The notes below the pieces were generated by a model, which was not told the DNA's origin, did no database searches, and saw only the letters and a program-made list of their open reading frames with translations. This document shows, piece by piece, positions 10,201-18,229 of a DNA stretch of 64,000 nucleotides. Numbering within the stretch: position 1 is the stretch's first letter; each line of letters starts with the position of its first letter. Source of the stretch: Microcoleus vaginatus PCC 9802 (GTDB lineage Bacteria; Cyanobacteriota; Cyanobacteriia; Cyanobacteriales; Microcoleaceae); assembly GCA_022701275.1 (NCBI GenBank), contig CP031740.1:1561001-1625000 (forward strand). Reading direction: 5' to 3'. The position numbers were made by a program, and so were the translations under genes.

Positions 10201-13200
10201 GTTGGCGACTTTGACATCCAAATCTAAGTTGGAAATTGAGGGCCCTCCTTGACCTTCGAGTTCGACGTTAACAAAGCCGTTTGCTGTCAAACCGGGAGTT
10301 GTGGCGTTCTCAATTTCCACCCGTTTGCCGTCCCAATTAAATACTGCCTCAAAAGGTTGTTTCAAAAACGGCACTTCCGAGATGCGGAAACTGCCGCCGG
10401 CGCGAACATTTTGTAGGGCCGGTGCCCCCGTGCCCGCCCCAATCGACCCGGATAAATTGATATTGCCGTTAAACAGTCCTCCAAGCTGGGGGAGATTTTG
10501 GGTACTGGAGACTACACCTCCGGTTTGCAAGCTTTGTCGCTGCGACTCAAAGGCTTGCTGGAAGCGACTTAGAGCAATTTGCTCGCCCTCGATTGACGCG
10601 CGCCAATTCCCGGATTCTGCGCGCCCTTTAGCATTGACTATTCCTCCGCCGTTGGCGAGTCGAATTTGTCCGTCGCCGTTGGCGGTGATGCCGTTGGCGG
10701 TTAAATTATCTACTGTTCCCAAAATGCGGACTTGGCCGTCGAGGGTTCCGTTAATTTCTGGCGGTAAATCCGCTGTCAGCAAACCTGTTTGTTTGAGGGT
10801 TTGTTCTAAATTACTGACGGCAATTCCGTCCGTTTCCAGCAATGCTTGCAAGTTGCCGTTTTCTAATTTGGCCGTAGTATCGATCGCCCCGAGTCGATCG
10901 ACCACAATCACTCCTTCTCCGCTACCACTAATTCCCTTGGCTGTCAAGTTATCCAAACTTCCCGCTGCTTGGAATTCGCCGTTAACTCGGCCGTCAAATC
11001 CTTTAGGCAAAGTCGCCGTCATGGTCAACAGTTGGGTATTGCGGATTGTTTGTTCTAAGCGACTGAGAATAACTCGATCGGCATCGGCGAAAGCTTGCCA
11101 GCGTCTGCCTTCTAATTTACTTCTAAAAGCAAGAGTACCGTCCCCTATATTGAGTTTGCCGCTGCTGCTGACGCCTATGTCGGCGGCGGTTGAATTATCC
11201 AGACTGCCCCTGGCTTGAATTTGATTGGATATTTGTCCGTCAAGCGATTGGAGATTTTGGATTTTGGATTTTAAATTGTTGATATTGGCGACTGTTTGGG
11301 GATTGTCAGCAGCGAAAGCTAAGCCAACATCTAACAGCGGGAATCCTAAATCTCTTAAGCGGCTGATGGAAGTGCGATCTGTTTCTGCCGTTCCCTGCCA
11401 GTTTCCCGCTGCCAATTCTCCTTTTAAATTAACATTGCTGCCGGCAAGATTGAGTCTGCCGCTGCCACTGGCATTGATGCTGCTAGCCGTCAAATTGTCA
11501 AGACTTCCCGATGCTGTAAATTGACTCGATAGCAGTCCGTCAAGCGATTGGAGATTTTGGATTTTGGATTTTAGATTGTTGATATTGGCGACTGTTTGGG
11601 GATTGTCAGCAGCGAAAGCTAAGCCAACATCTAACAGCGGCAATCCTAAATCTCCTAAGCGCCTGATGGAAGTGCGATCGGTTTCTGCCGTTCCCTGCCA
11701 CTTTCCCGCTACCAATTCTCCTTGTAAATTAACATTGCTGTCGGCAAGATTGAGTCTGCCGCTGCCGCTGGCATTGATGCTGCTAGCCGTCAAATTGTCA
11801 AGACTTCCCGATGCTGTAAATTGACTCGATAGGAGTCCGTCAATCGATTTGAGATTTTGGATTTTGGATTTGAGATTGTTGAGATTGGCTGATTGCTGAT
11901 TTTCGGGATTGAATGCTGAAGCCGCATCTAAAATCGGCAGTGTCAAATCTACCAAGCGGCTGATGGAAGTGCGATCTGTTTCTGCTGTTGCTTGCCAGTT
12001 TCCCGCTACCAATTCTCCTTGTAAATTGACATTGCTGTCGGCAAAATAGAGCCTACCGTTGCTACTCAAATTGATTCCGCCAGCAGTCAAATCGTCAACA
12101 TTTCCCGCAGCTTGAAATTTACCTGCTAGCTGTCCGTTTAAGGTTTTAAGATTTTGGATTTTAGCTTCTAGATTCTCCCGATTGGCTGGCGTTTCCCGTG
12201 CTAAGAACGGCAAGCCAATATCAATCAATTGATTGACAGCCACTTTTTCAGTGTTGCCAAAAACTTGCCAGTTGCCCGATTCTAGTTCGCCATTAACATC
12301 AACAATACTGTCAGCAATATTCAGCGTTCCTTGGCCCGCCGCAGCGATCGCATTTAAACTCAAATCGTCCAGAGTTCCTGCTGCTTCGACGGTTCCGCTG
12401 ACCAAACCTGCTAGTTCAGGAGGGAAATTCAGCGCCGGTACGACTTGCTGCAAACGGTTAAGGGCCACGCGATCGCCCTCGATGATAGCTTGCCACTGAC
12501 GGTCTTTTAGCGCAGCATCTACGTTAACAGAAGCGTCGCCAATTTTCACAACTGTATTTTGCAAATCTGCCGAATTCCTTGCGGCTCGAATGGAGCCCGC
12601 TGCGGGGAAAGTTCCTTGCGGTGCTTGCCATTGAACTCTAGCTTGAATGTTGTCTAACGGGCCGAAAATTTGAGCTTTTGCGGAGACATTGCCAATTGTA
12701 ACAGTAGCAGGAATTGGGAGAGCGTAAAGTTGGGCAATCGCGTCTCCGGGTACATTTTCAGCTTGCAAGTCAAACACCAAACCCGATGGCGAATTCTTAT
12801 TTTTTAAAGCAATATCAACTTCACCTTTGCCGCCAATTTTACCCCCCGCCGTCGGCACTACCAACATATCGCTCAAAGTCAAAGCTAAAGAGGAAAAAGG
12901 GGGAATAGAAGATTTAGAATTGGGAGTAGGGGTTTGAGCCATTCTCCCGCGTTCCAATTTGAAATTAGTGCTAATATTGTTTAATTGCAGTTGATCGACC
13001 GTAGTGGGTTTTGTCGAGGCGATCGCACCTGTGATCACCGGCAGATCAACGGTTCCAGTCAGCTTGACATCCGCCTTCACCTCCCCCGCCACAGCAACCG
13101 GCAATACTACTTTCTGCCCTAACTCTGTCTCCACCGCACGGACAACACTTGCAAAAGCCACTGGTTGCACGCTAGTTGTCAGATTGAAGCTAGCGTTCTC

Positions 13201-14199
13201 CAAATTAAAATTAGTTCCAGTTGCAACTGTTCCTGCTATTCTAAGCGGAATTAGACCGTAATTAGCCGCCAGACTATCGACAATCACATTAGTTCCCTGA
13301 AACCGCAACTGACCGCTGCTATTTTGTATGATTTGTTTCAGGGGAGCAATACTCGCTTGCACTCCTCCAAAACTAGCCGTTCCAGTAATTCCCGACACTT
13401 TATTCTCTCGCACTTGCACGGTCAAATTGCCATTAGCCAGACCTTTTTGTAAAGAAATGCCGGAAAGTCTTAGCAAGCGAGCCAGGTCGGGCAAAGGCAA
13501 ATTTTGACCTTGCAACTGCAGGTTAGTTTGCGCTGCAGGCAACATAGAATCAGCTTTAAGTATAAAATTATCGCTATTCGTAAACTGACCGTTTACTTCG
13601 TAGAGAACGCGCTGATTTTGGTCGCGAAATAGAACACTACCATTTTTCAAATTTACAGAAATCGGAGCCGAAGTTTTCTGTCCTACTGTGGGACTCGGTA
13701 CCAAAACGGCGACGGAATTTTCAGCTCGAAATGCTTCAACTTCAGTTTTAAATAAACCCGGAGATTTCTGCTCCGCAGTTGGAAGATTAACCCAGCGGCC
13801 TTTAGCATCCTGTTCGATATAAGCGCTGGCTTTAACTAAAGTAATATCTAATTTGAGATTGCGGGTGAACAGCAGTTGCAAAACCGAAAACTTTACTTTA
13901 ACTGCTTCTGTAGAAACGTAATCCGGATCGGTAGGAGTTGCAGGTAAAGTCGATGGGCCAAACCGCAAACTTGTCAGAGAAAATCCCTCCAAACGTCCGA
14001 GTTGCACAGGCCGCTTCAGCAACTGACTGACTTCAGTTTCCACCAAAGGAGCTAACTTTTCCCGCACCCACTGGTATCCTAGCGCCGCCCCAACCAAGGC
14101 GAGAATGCCCAATCCCGTACCGCTAAGCAGCACCAGACGCCACCAGCGGCGGTGGGGGCGGGGTGCGAGTTGATTTGTGTCCTTGTCCGAGTTAGTCAT
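7219..14199 (-). CDS. tamB: TamB / DUF490 translocation-assembly family protein, giant
   Basis: A 2326-aa envelope protein. A cytoplasmic basic N-terminus (PRPHRRWW) and one membrane helix (LVLLSGTGLGILALVGAALG, residues ~23-43) anchor it. The body is repetitive AsmA-like beta repeats (DNLTASGIN-, GTLDDLRPVGTIRLTSG-, LQGELVAGNWQ-type). The last ~300 residues are the TamB domain (SLELRSSPSRSETEIVALLG, FRLFPTRIRG, VRYRLSDKILLRSSSNFQG) ending in EYELRF, an outer-membrane-like C-terminus. TamB-type proteins form hydrophobic grooves bridging inner and outer membranes and are linked to lipid transport and Omp85-dependent assembly. A Ser/Pro/Thr linker (SSSSASDSPSTSSPSP) interrupts the body near residue 2005. 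Its middle holds a 300-bp tandem duplication. Confidence 0.95.
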   Translation of the reverse strand: MTNSDKDTNQLAPRPHRRWWRLVLLSGTGLGILALVGAALGYQWVREKLAPLVETEVSQLLKRPVQLGRLEGFSLTSLRFGPSTLPATPTDPDYVSTEAVKVKFSVLQLLFTRNLKLDITLVKASAYIEQDAKGRWVNLPTAEQKSPGLFKTEVEAFRAENSVAVLVPSPTVGQKTSAPISVNLKNGSVLFRDQNQRVLYEVNGQFTNSDNFILKADSMLPAAQTNLQLQGQNLPLPDLARLLRLSGISLQKGLANGNLTVQVRENKVSGITGTASFGGVQASIAPLKQIIQNSSGQLRFQGTNVIVDSLAANYGLIPLRIAGTVATGTNFNLENASFNLTTSVQPVAFASVVRAVETELGQKVVLPVAVAGEVKADVKLTGTVDLPVITGAIASTKPTTVDQLQLNNISTNFKLERGRMAQTPTPNSKSSIPPFSSLALTLSDMLVVPTAGGKIGGKGEVDIALKNKNSPSGLVFDLQAENVPGDAIAQLYALPIPATVTIGNVSAKAQIFGPLDNIQARVQWQAPQGTFPAAGSIRAARNSADLQNTVVKIGDASVNVDAALKDRQWQAIIEGDRVALNRLQQVVPALNFPPELAGLVSGTVEAAGTLDDLSLNAIAAAGQGTLNIADSIVDVNGELESGNWQVFGNTEKVAVNQLIDIGLPFLARETPANRENLEAKIQNLKTLNGQLAGKFQAAGNVDDLTAGGINLSSNGRLYFADSNVNLQGELVAGNWQATAETDRTSISRLVDLTLPILDAASAFNPENQQSANLNNLKSKIQNLKSIDGLLSSQFTASGSLDNLTASSINASGSGRLNLADSNVNLQGELVAGKWQGTAETDRTSIRRLGDLGLPLLDVGLAFAADNPQTVANINNLKSKIQNLQSLDGLLSSQFTASGSLDNLTASSINASGSGRLNLAGSNVNLKGELAAGNWQGTAETDRTSISRLRDLGFPLLDVGLAFAADNPQTVANINNLKSKIQNLQSLDGQISNQIQARGSLDNSTAADIGVSSSGKLNIGDGTLAFRSKLEGRRWQAFADADRVILSRLEQTIRNTQLLTMTATLPKGFDGRVNGEFQAAGSLDNLTAKGISGSGEGVIVVDRLGAIDTTAKLENGNLQALLETDGIAVSNLEQTLKQTGLLTADLPPEINGTLDGQVRILGTVDNLTANGITANGDGQIRLANGGGIVNAKGRAESGNWRASIEGEQIALSRFQQAFESQRQSLQTGGVVSSTQNLPQLGGLFNGNINLSGSIGAGTGAPALQNVRAGGSFRISEVPFLKQPFEAVFNWDGKRVEIENATTPGLTANGFVNVELEGQGGPSISNLDLDVKVANFNLEALPAEQLGFLSTIADKNSSQQNPPLRGNVDFIGSLTGTLAELSLVGDVEVRDLAVNQVAFDPVLAGSVNADAGKSVDLRLAGRQDKIQVALNPSFLPTSFLIQRGESVASGQTEGETLRVNLSDFPLAALNLAPGKEAGLGPITGTVSGQVNVPGWKMPLNPATLQASGQIAIAQPAIGYIKGDSFQAEFSYANGSATLTNGLFRQGSGQYLISGNVQTGANPQFAGKVNVQQGNLQQVLAALQYFNLGDLARGLKPPVYASAADVQTVAVGEPEAPLIEQLRRLAEIETILQQQQAVEASEKLPPLSQLQGTFGAEIAVAGSLQTGVQAQFNVKGDNWQWGEYVAEKFSLEGSFQEGILTVLPLEIRSGKSAIGFSGQLGQKAQSGQLRVENVPVEELAELVELPFVDVTGNLNLRANLAGSLENPQATGELSLVDGTLNGEPIKQADGSFSYSNARLNFGGSALVTQTEPIEVQGSLPFELPFAAVKADSDQIDLRANLQNEGLAIINVLTPQVAWVSGQGQVQIRVGGTLQDPVAQGIANFENATVRANAFPEPLTGLTGTMRFEGDRIRVEGIRGQLSQGQVVAQGVIPLSVPFAEGDVDAANPLAVNLDKLALNLRGLYRGGVVGQVQARGTARRPQLTGNIELYNGEVFLRSPGGGTTELASSSSASDSPSTSSPSPATEVSASPTTEVSPSRATPTSPPFEVGLNDLRLNLGRGIRVTSAPILSFQATGGLTVNGTLDDLRPVGTIRLTSGSVNLFTTEFRLDRGYAQTATFVPGQGLDPTLDVRLATSVQEVTRFRTPGTSVASEIADEPTSFGNVRSVRIQALVQGRASQLAESLELRSSPSRSETEIVALLGGSFVQTLGQGDSTLAIANLAGAGLLNNLQSAITNATGLSEFRLFPTRIRGNEAQTASSSSGAGSLGLGLEVGFDITRNISASIIRVLSANQPTEFTVRYRLSDKILLRSSSNFQGDNRVTAEYELRF
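11221..12180 (-). repeat. 300-bp tandem modules inside tamB carrying translated heptamer repeats
   Basis: The sequence repeats with a period of exactly 300 bp (100 codons): lines starting at 11221, 11521 and 11821 align almost base for base, and a diverged fourth copy starts at 12121. The first two units (11221-11520 and 11521-11820) differ at only scattered bases. Each unit contains gattttggattttggatttt (11253-11272, 11553-11572, 11853-11872; shorter at 12150-12163). That is a 7-bp repeat, which on the coding strand reads as SKIQNL. Confidence 0.93.
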
Positions 14200-14610
14200 G
14201 GGTGTTTCTCAAAGCTTGTGAGAATTCAGGAATTGAGGAAATGAGCAGGTTTTAGACTGGTATAATTTCTATCATTCGCCAGGGTGCCTTCTGCCTTTGG
14301 TAGACTCAGAAGTGAGGGCCGAAGTGCCGATCGCGCGTTAGCGAAGCCCTCGCAGAGGATTGAATTTCAAGATTCACGCCCCCCACTGCGGGGCAGAGTC
14401 CAATAACCTTTACCAAACTTAATAAAAACACGCACCACGACCTAACACCAAGTATTCTAACTCCCCAAAATCCTCTCGATCCCCGCGCATGCAAGATCGG
14501 GAGTCAATTCTAAAATCTAAAATCTAAAATCTAAAATTAAAAATCGACTGCTCGGTGGCCCGATCGCTCCTAAGATAAAAAAACGGTGGTTAAGAAGGTC
14601 TTTAAAACTT
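14200..14610. other. Divergent intergenic region, tamB to DUF3110 gene
   Basis: A 411-bp gap that must hold divergent promoters. It contains a second copy of the gcgttagcgaagccctcg repeat (14335-14362) and an AAAATCT heptamer array at about 14509-14540 (four units). Just before the DUF3110 gene there is an AT-rich stretch with a short gaagg element 17 bases before its ATG. No gene is convincing; a 62-codon ORF on the minus strand reads through repeat DNA. Confidence 0.55.
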
Positions 14611-14985
14611 ATGCGAGTGTTCGTCTTACTCTTCAATGCCCGCACCGAGAATGAGGGAATTCATACCATTCAACTCGGCGATCGCAATAAAGTTCTGATG
14701 TTTGAGTCAGAAGACGACGCCACCCGCTTTGGCGTGATGTTGGAAGCTCAGGATTTTCCCGAACCCGCTGTCGAGGCGATCGACGATGAGGAAATTAAGG
14801 AGTTCTGCGATAGTGTTGATTATGATTGGGAACTGGTGCCGGCCGGGGCACTGGCGATCCCGCCAGAAGACAATGTAACACAGACTCAGTGGCAGCCCGA
14901 GCTAGAGCCGGAGTCGGAGCCGGATTCTGACGTTTCCCAAAACGAACTGGATTCTATTCGCCGCCGACTCGAAGGACTTTTGTAA
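14611..14985 (+). CDS. DUF3110 domain protein
   Basis: A 124-aa acidic protein. The N-terminal 85 residues match the DUF3110 family of cyanobacteria and plastids (MRVFVLLFNARTENEGIHTI, NKVLMFESEDDATRFGVMLE, EAIDDEEIKEFC, YDWELVP). The tail is a Pro/Glu linker followed by a short helix (LDSIRRRLEGLL). There is no signal peptide, so it is probably cytosolic. Its molecular role is unknown. Confidence 0.9.
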   Translation: MRVFVLLFNARTENEGIHTIQLGDRNKVLMFESEDDATRFGVMLEAQDFPEPAVEAIDDEEIKEFCDSVDYDWELVPAGALAIPPEDNVTQTQWQPELEPESEPDSDVSQNELDSIRRRLEGLL

Positions 14986-15216
14986 TAAGAAGGAAGTTCG
15001 GCAACGGATTCGCTTTCTTCGGATGTAACGGATGGATCTTGAGGTTCGAGGGAAAAAGGAAGAAAGAAGAGGGAAGAAGCATAAATTTGATATCTTCCAG
15101 CGTGCTCAATCAAGGGCTCCATTTGTAGATACAGGGTTGCAGGCTCAACCTGTTACTCTGTATGTCTCCGGACTTCGCTTGAAGGCCGACAACTGACAAT
15201 TAACAACTGACAAAAA

Positions 15217-16131
15217 ATGAAGAATTTGGAAGAACGGGGGCATCTGCTGACGGAACAGGTGAATGCCAACAGCGAGAATTTAGACCAACTTAGTTCGATC
15301 GAATTAGTGGACTTGTTCAACCGGGAAGACGCCCAAACCTTAAGCGCGATCGCCCGCGCCCGCGAAGAGTTAGCCCGAGCGATCGACATTGCAGCCGAGT
15401 CTCTGCGTCAAGGAGGTCGCCTGTTTTACGTCGGTGCGGGTACTTCCGGGCGCTTGGGGGTGCTGGATGCGGCCGAGTGTCCCCCCACCTTCTGCACGCC
15501 GCCAGAACTCGTACAGGGCATAATTGCCGGGGGTGCGGGGGCTTTGGTGCGGAGTTCGGAGGATTTGGAGGATCGGGCTGAGGATGGGGCTGAGGCGATC
15601 GCCCACCGTCACATTACCAACTTAGATGTGGTTGTCGGGATTACGGCTGGAGGTACGACGCCGTTTGTCGCGGGCGCTTTGCAGGCGGCACGCCAGCGGG
15701 GGGCGAAAACTGTGTTTATGGCCTGCGTACCCGTCGAACAAGTGAATTTTGAGGCTGATGTTGATATTCGGTTGTTGGTTGGCCCGGAGGTAGTGGCGGG
15801 TTCGACGCGCTTGAAAGCCGGTACAGTAACCAAAATGGCTTTAAATATCATTTCGACTGGGGTAATGGTGAAGCTGGGGAAGGTTTACGGCAATCGGATG
15901 GTTGACGTGGCGGTTACTAATAAGAAATTGCGCGATCGGGCTGTGCGGATGTTGCAGGATTTGACTGATTTGAACCGGGATGAGGCGGGTTTTTTGCTCG
16001 AAAAAAGTGGCAAGTCGGTTAAATTAGCTTTGATGATGCACTGGACTAATTTGGAGAAGGAAGAGTGCGATCGAATTTTGGGAGAATTTCAAGGAAATTT
16101 GCGATCGGCTGTGGCATCAATTAGTCCTTAG
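15217..16131 (+). CDS. murQ: N-acetylmuramic acid 6-phosphate etherase MurQ
   Basis: A 304-aa SIS-domain enzyme that cleaves the lactyl ether of MurNAc-6-phosphate to give GlcNAc-6-phosphate and lactate in peptidoglycan recycling. Full-length landmarks are RGHLLTEQVNANSENLDQLS at the N-terminus, the sugar-phosphate site GAGTSGRLGVLDAAECPPTF, GITAGGTTPFVAGAL, GPEVVAGSTRLKAGTVTKMA and NRMVDVAVTNKKL. No dedicated kinase or transporter gene sits beside it. An inverted-repeat element follows 15 bases after its stop codon. Confidence 0.97.
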   Translation: MKNLEERGHLLTEQVNANSENLDQLSSIELVDLFNREDAQTLSAIARAREELARAIDIAAESLRQGGRLFYVGAGTSGRLGVLDAAECPPTFCTPPELVQGIIAGGAGALVRSSEDLEDRAEDGAEAIAHRHITNLDVVVGITAGGTTPFVAGALQAARQRGAKTVFMACVPVEQVNFEADVDIRLLVGPEVVAGSTRLKAGTVTKMALNIISTGVMVKLGKVYGNRMVDVAVTNKKLRDRAVRMLQDLTDLNRDEAGFLLEKSGKSVKLALMMHWTNLEKEECDRILGEFQGNLRSAVASISP

Positions 16132-16146
16132 TCAGTCATTAGTCAT

Positions 16147-16216
16147 TAGACCTCTCCACAAAAAATCTCAAACCCTGGCACTGTCTGGGCCACAACTTAA
16201 TTTCTGGAGAGGTCTA
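16147..16216. repeat. 70-bp element with perfect 12-bp terminal inverted repeats
   Basis: The ends are tagacctctcca (16147-16158) and tggagaggtcta (16205-16216), exact complements around 46 bases. Both outer flanks carry copies of the heptamer agtcatt, as if the element sits inside or next to a TAGTCAT tandem repeat. It has no coding capacity. A MITE-type element or a large terminator hairpin downstream of murQ are both possible. Confidence 0.7.
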
Positions 16217-16227
16217 TTAGTCATTAG

Positions 16228-16758
16228 TCATTTATTATGAGTCATTTGAAATATAGATTCAAAAAATTGTGAAATCTCTTCAGTAGATCTGATGTGATAA
16301 ACACTTTTGGTATTTTGAGCGCGATCGACATACTCGCGATATCTGGGAGCCAAATACTTGTGACACAACCAAAGAACACGGTAACTATGAATTGAACTCT
16401 TCAAGATAGGACTCTTTTCCGGCAAGCCTTCTGGCGGTATAAACTTACCTGTAGTCAGCCGTTTAGTCACCCATCAAAAATGCACGTATAGGGGCAGAGC
16501 GACAAAAACCCGACTATCCGCCTCGTTGAGTCGAAGCCAGACGGTTTCCATACAACCAAACCCGTCAATAATCCATCGGTCAGTAGCCAAAATTTTCTCA
16601 TGGGTATGCTTATATTCTTCATAGGGAACCTCAGCGCCCCCAGATTGATATTTAATCTTATCCAAGACGTGAAGTGGCAAACCAGTGATGTCTGATAATC
16701 TCTTGCTGAGAGTTGATTTACCCCCTCCAGCGTTGCCCAACATGGCTACTTTTTTCAT
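16228..16758 (-). pseudogene. P-loop kinase-like gene (FlaR/adenylate-kinase-like) with one in-frame TGA
   Basis: Starting at the ATG at 16756-16758, the frame reads MKKVAMLGNAGGGKSTLSKR with Walker A GNAGGGKS, then LPLHVLDKI and RWIIDGFGCMETVWLRL as in the small P-loop kinase family often annotated as topology modulation/FlaR protein. TGA at 16474-16476 interrupts it. The same frame continues as WVTKRLTTGKFIPPEGLPEK and SPILKSSIHSYRVLWLCHK to a stop at 16228. The family usually has a Trp-rich pair here, so TGG to TGA is the simplest explanation. It could be a recent nonsense mutation or a sequencing error. Total length is 176 codons. Confidence 0.82.
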
Positions 16759-16883
16759 ACTTACTCTTCTTAGTAATGATGCAAATTGTAGCAATACTAT
16801 GAAGAATTGATATAACAGCCCATATCTCAAAACATCCAGGCTGATTCTCCTATCAAAATTAAACCTAAAGCGGTCTTGTTTTT

Positions 16884-16916
16884 AGATTCCCGGCTTCTTG
16901 GAGAAGTCGGGAATCT
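16884..16916. terminator. Palindromic repeat, probable terminator of the CAP/RTX gene
   Basis: The stem is agattcccg-g-cttct with agaag-t-cgggaatct, one mismatch in 15 pairs, directly after the stop of the CAP/RTX gene on the minus strand. On that strand the stem is followed by aaaaac rather than a clean T-run. A sister element (agatccccg / cggggatct) lies at 30668-30700, so this is a dispersed palindrome family that may act as a terminator. Confidence 0.6.
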
Positions 16917-16930
16917 CGATCGGCTGTTTT

Positions 16931-18217
16931 TTAAGCGTTAACAAAAACAGAAGATGTAAGTTGACTTTGACTTACACCCTGCACGATTCCCAAATAATTA
17001 CTGCCAGCCTTAATCGCTGTAGAAGCGACGCTTGCACCTCCATCCAACTGCAAACTCACAGATTCAAAAGTCAAGTTGGCAAATCCGATACCGTCAGTCA
17101 AACCAATTTTATCCCCAGCCCCAAAATCGACGATTACATCTGCACTTATTAAAGTAGTCGCCGCAGACAAACCTCCTGCTAAGATAAACGTATCATCTCC
17201 AGCACCGCCCGTCAGAAGATCTTGCCCGCGATCGCCCGCCAACAACTCGTCGCCGTTACCGCCAATCAAGACATCATCTTCTTTGCCGCCGCGAATAGTA
17301 TTGTTACCGTCAGATCCGATTAGTTGATCGTTATCGTTGTTGCCGCTGATAAAATCATTGCCAACACCGCCCTCAATTGAATCCGACTCTTTGCCGCCCG
17401 ATAAGCTGTCATTGCCGCCTGCGCCATTAATTGTATCGGCACCTTGCATTCCATTAATGCTATCAACACCTTCTCCCCCGGTAATATTGTCTTTGCCGGA
17501 AAGGGCAAAAATTGGCAATCCCGCAGCATTTGTCGGTATTTGACTATCGGCACTATCTGATAGGAAATAATTGCCGTCGCTGGCTGTATTTTTGGCTGCT
17601 GTCGTCGGGCTGCCGTCCCCTATAGCATTGGGTATGGGCGAAGTAATCGATACCGATGTGTTGGGAGTGGGTGTGGGAGTTGGTGTGGGTGTCGGTGTCG
17701 GTGCGGGATTAACACTACCGTCAAGAGAAGTCGCAAAAACTTGCGTCCAATAGTGATTCCAATTTTCTGTGCCCGTATCGTCGGCTAAGAAATAGTAACC
17801 AATCCCAATCTCTTTGAGATTCGGGTTAAGAATGTTAGCGCGGTGCCCGCTGCTGTTCATCCATGATGATACAACTTGTTCGGGTGTAGAAGAGCCCGCA
17901 GCGATGTTTTCTGCTGCCGCTGAGAATTGATAGCCCGTTGCACTAATCCGACTTCCTAATGACGAACCATCTTTTCCGGTATGCGAAAAGAAGTCTTGCA
18001 GGGCCATGTTTTGGCTGTGATTTTCCGCCGCAGTTAGTAACTGAGTATTGAAGGTTAGCGGGGACAAACTCAATTTGCTGCGTTCGATGTTGGTAAGTTC
18101 TAAAACTCTATTAATAAAGTTTTGATTGGTTGGGCTTGGTGCGATTTGAGAGCTCGATCGCTCTCCTGTTAAAATGTCCAACGACTGAGAACCGGAATTT
18201 TGTAGTTGTTCAAGCAT
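16931..18217 (-). CDS. CAP (SCP/PR-1) domain protein with RTX calcium-binding repeats
   Basis: A secreted-type protein of 428 aa from the ATG at 18217; TTG at 18229 would add four residues. The N-terminal half is a bacterial CAP domain: FINRVLELTNIERSKLSLSP, LLTAAENHSQNMA, FFSHTGKDG, AENIAAGSSTPEQVVSSWMN and SSGHRANILNPNLKEIGIGY. A (PT)n linker, encoded by a GGTGTG-like microsatellite at about 17660-17703, joins it to RTX nonapeptides (GGNDSLSGG, GGVGNDFISG, GGAGDDTFIL). The lack of a Sec signal and the C-terminal RTX block fit type I secretion. No type I secretion genes are in the window. Confidence 0.92.
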   Translation of the reverse strand: MLEQLQNSGSQSLDILTGERSSSQIAPSPTNQNFINRVLELTNIERSKLSLSPLTFNTQLLTAAENHSQNMALQDFFSHTGKDGSSLGSRISATGYQFSAAAENIAAGSSTPEQVVSSWMNSSGHRANILNPNLKEIGIGYYFLADDTGTENWNHYWTQVFATSLDGSVNPAPTPTPTPTPTPTPNTSVSITSPIPNAIGDGSPTTAAKNTASDGNYFLSDSADSQIPTNAAGLPIFALSGKDNITGGEGVDSINGMQGADTINGAGGNDSLSGGKESDSIEGGVGNDFISGNNDNDQLIGSDGNNTIRGGKEDDVLIGGNGDELLAGDRGQDLLTGGAGDDTFILAGGLSAATTLISADVIVDFGAGDKIGLTDGIGFANLTFESVSLQLDGGASVASTAIKAGSNYLGIVQGVSQSQLTSSVFVNA

Positions 18218-18229
18218 GGGGATGATCAA

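Noticed and set aside
10301..11824. Long plus-strand ORFs opposite tamB (up to 305 codons)
   Set aside because: They are reverse-frame shadows of the repetitive tamB gene, rich in Pro/Ser/Leu as expected of antisense reading, and have no RBS.
11253..11872. Regularly spaced repeats that might be a CRISPR array
   Set aside because: The spacing is exactly 300 bp, the units are coding and near-identical throughout, and there are no short unique spacers or cas genes.
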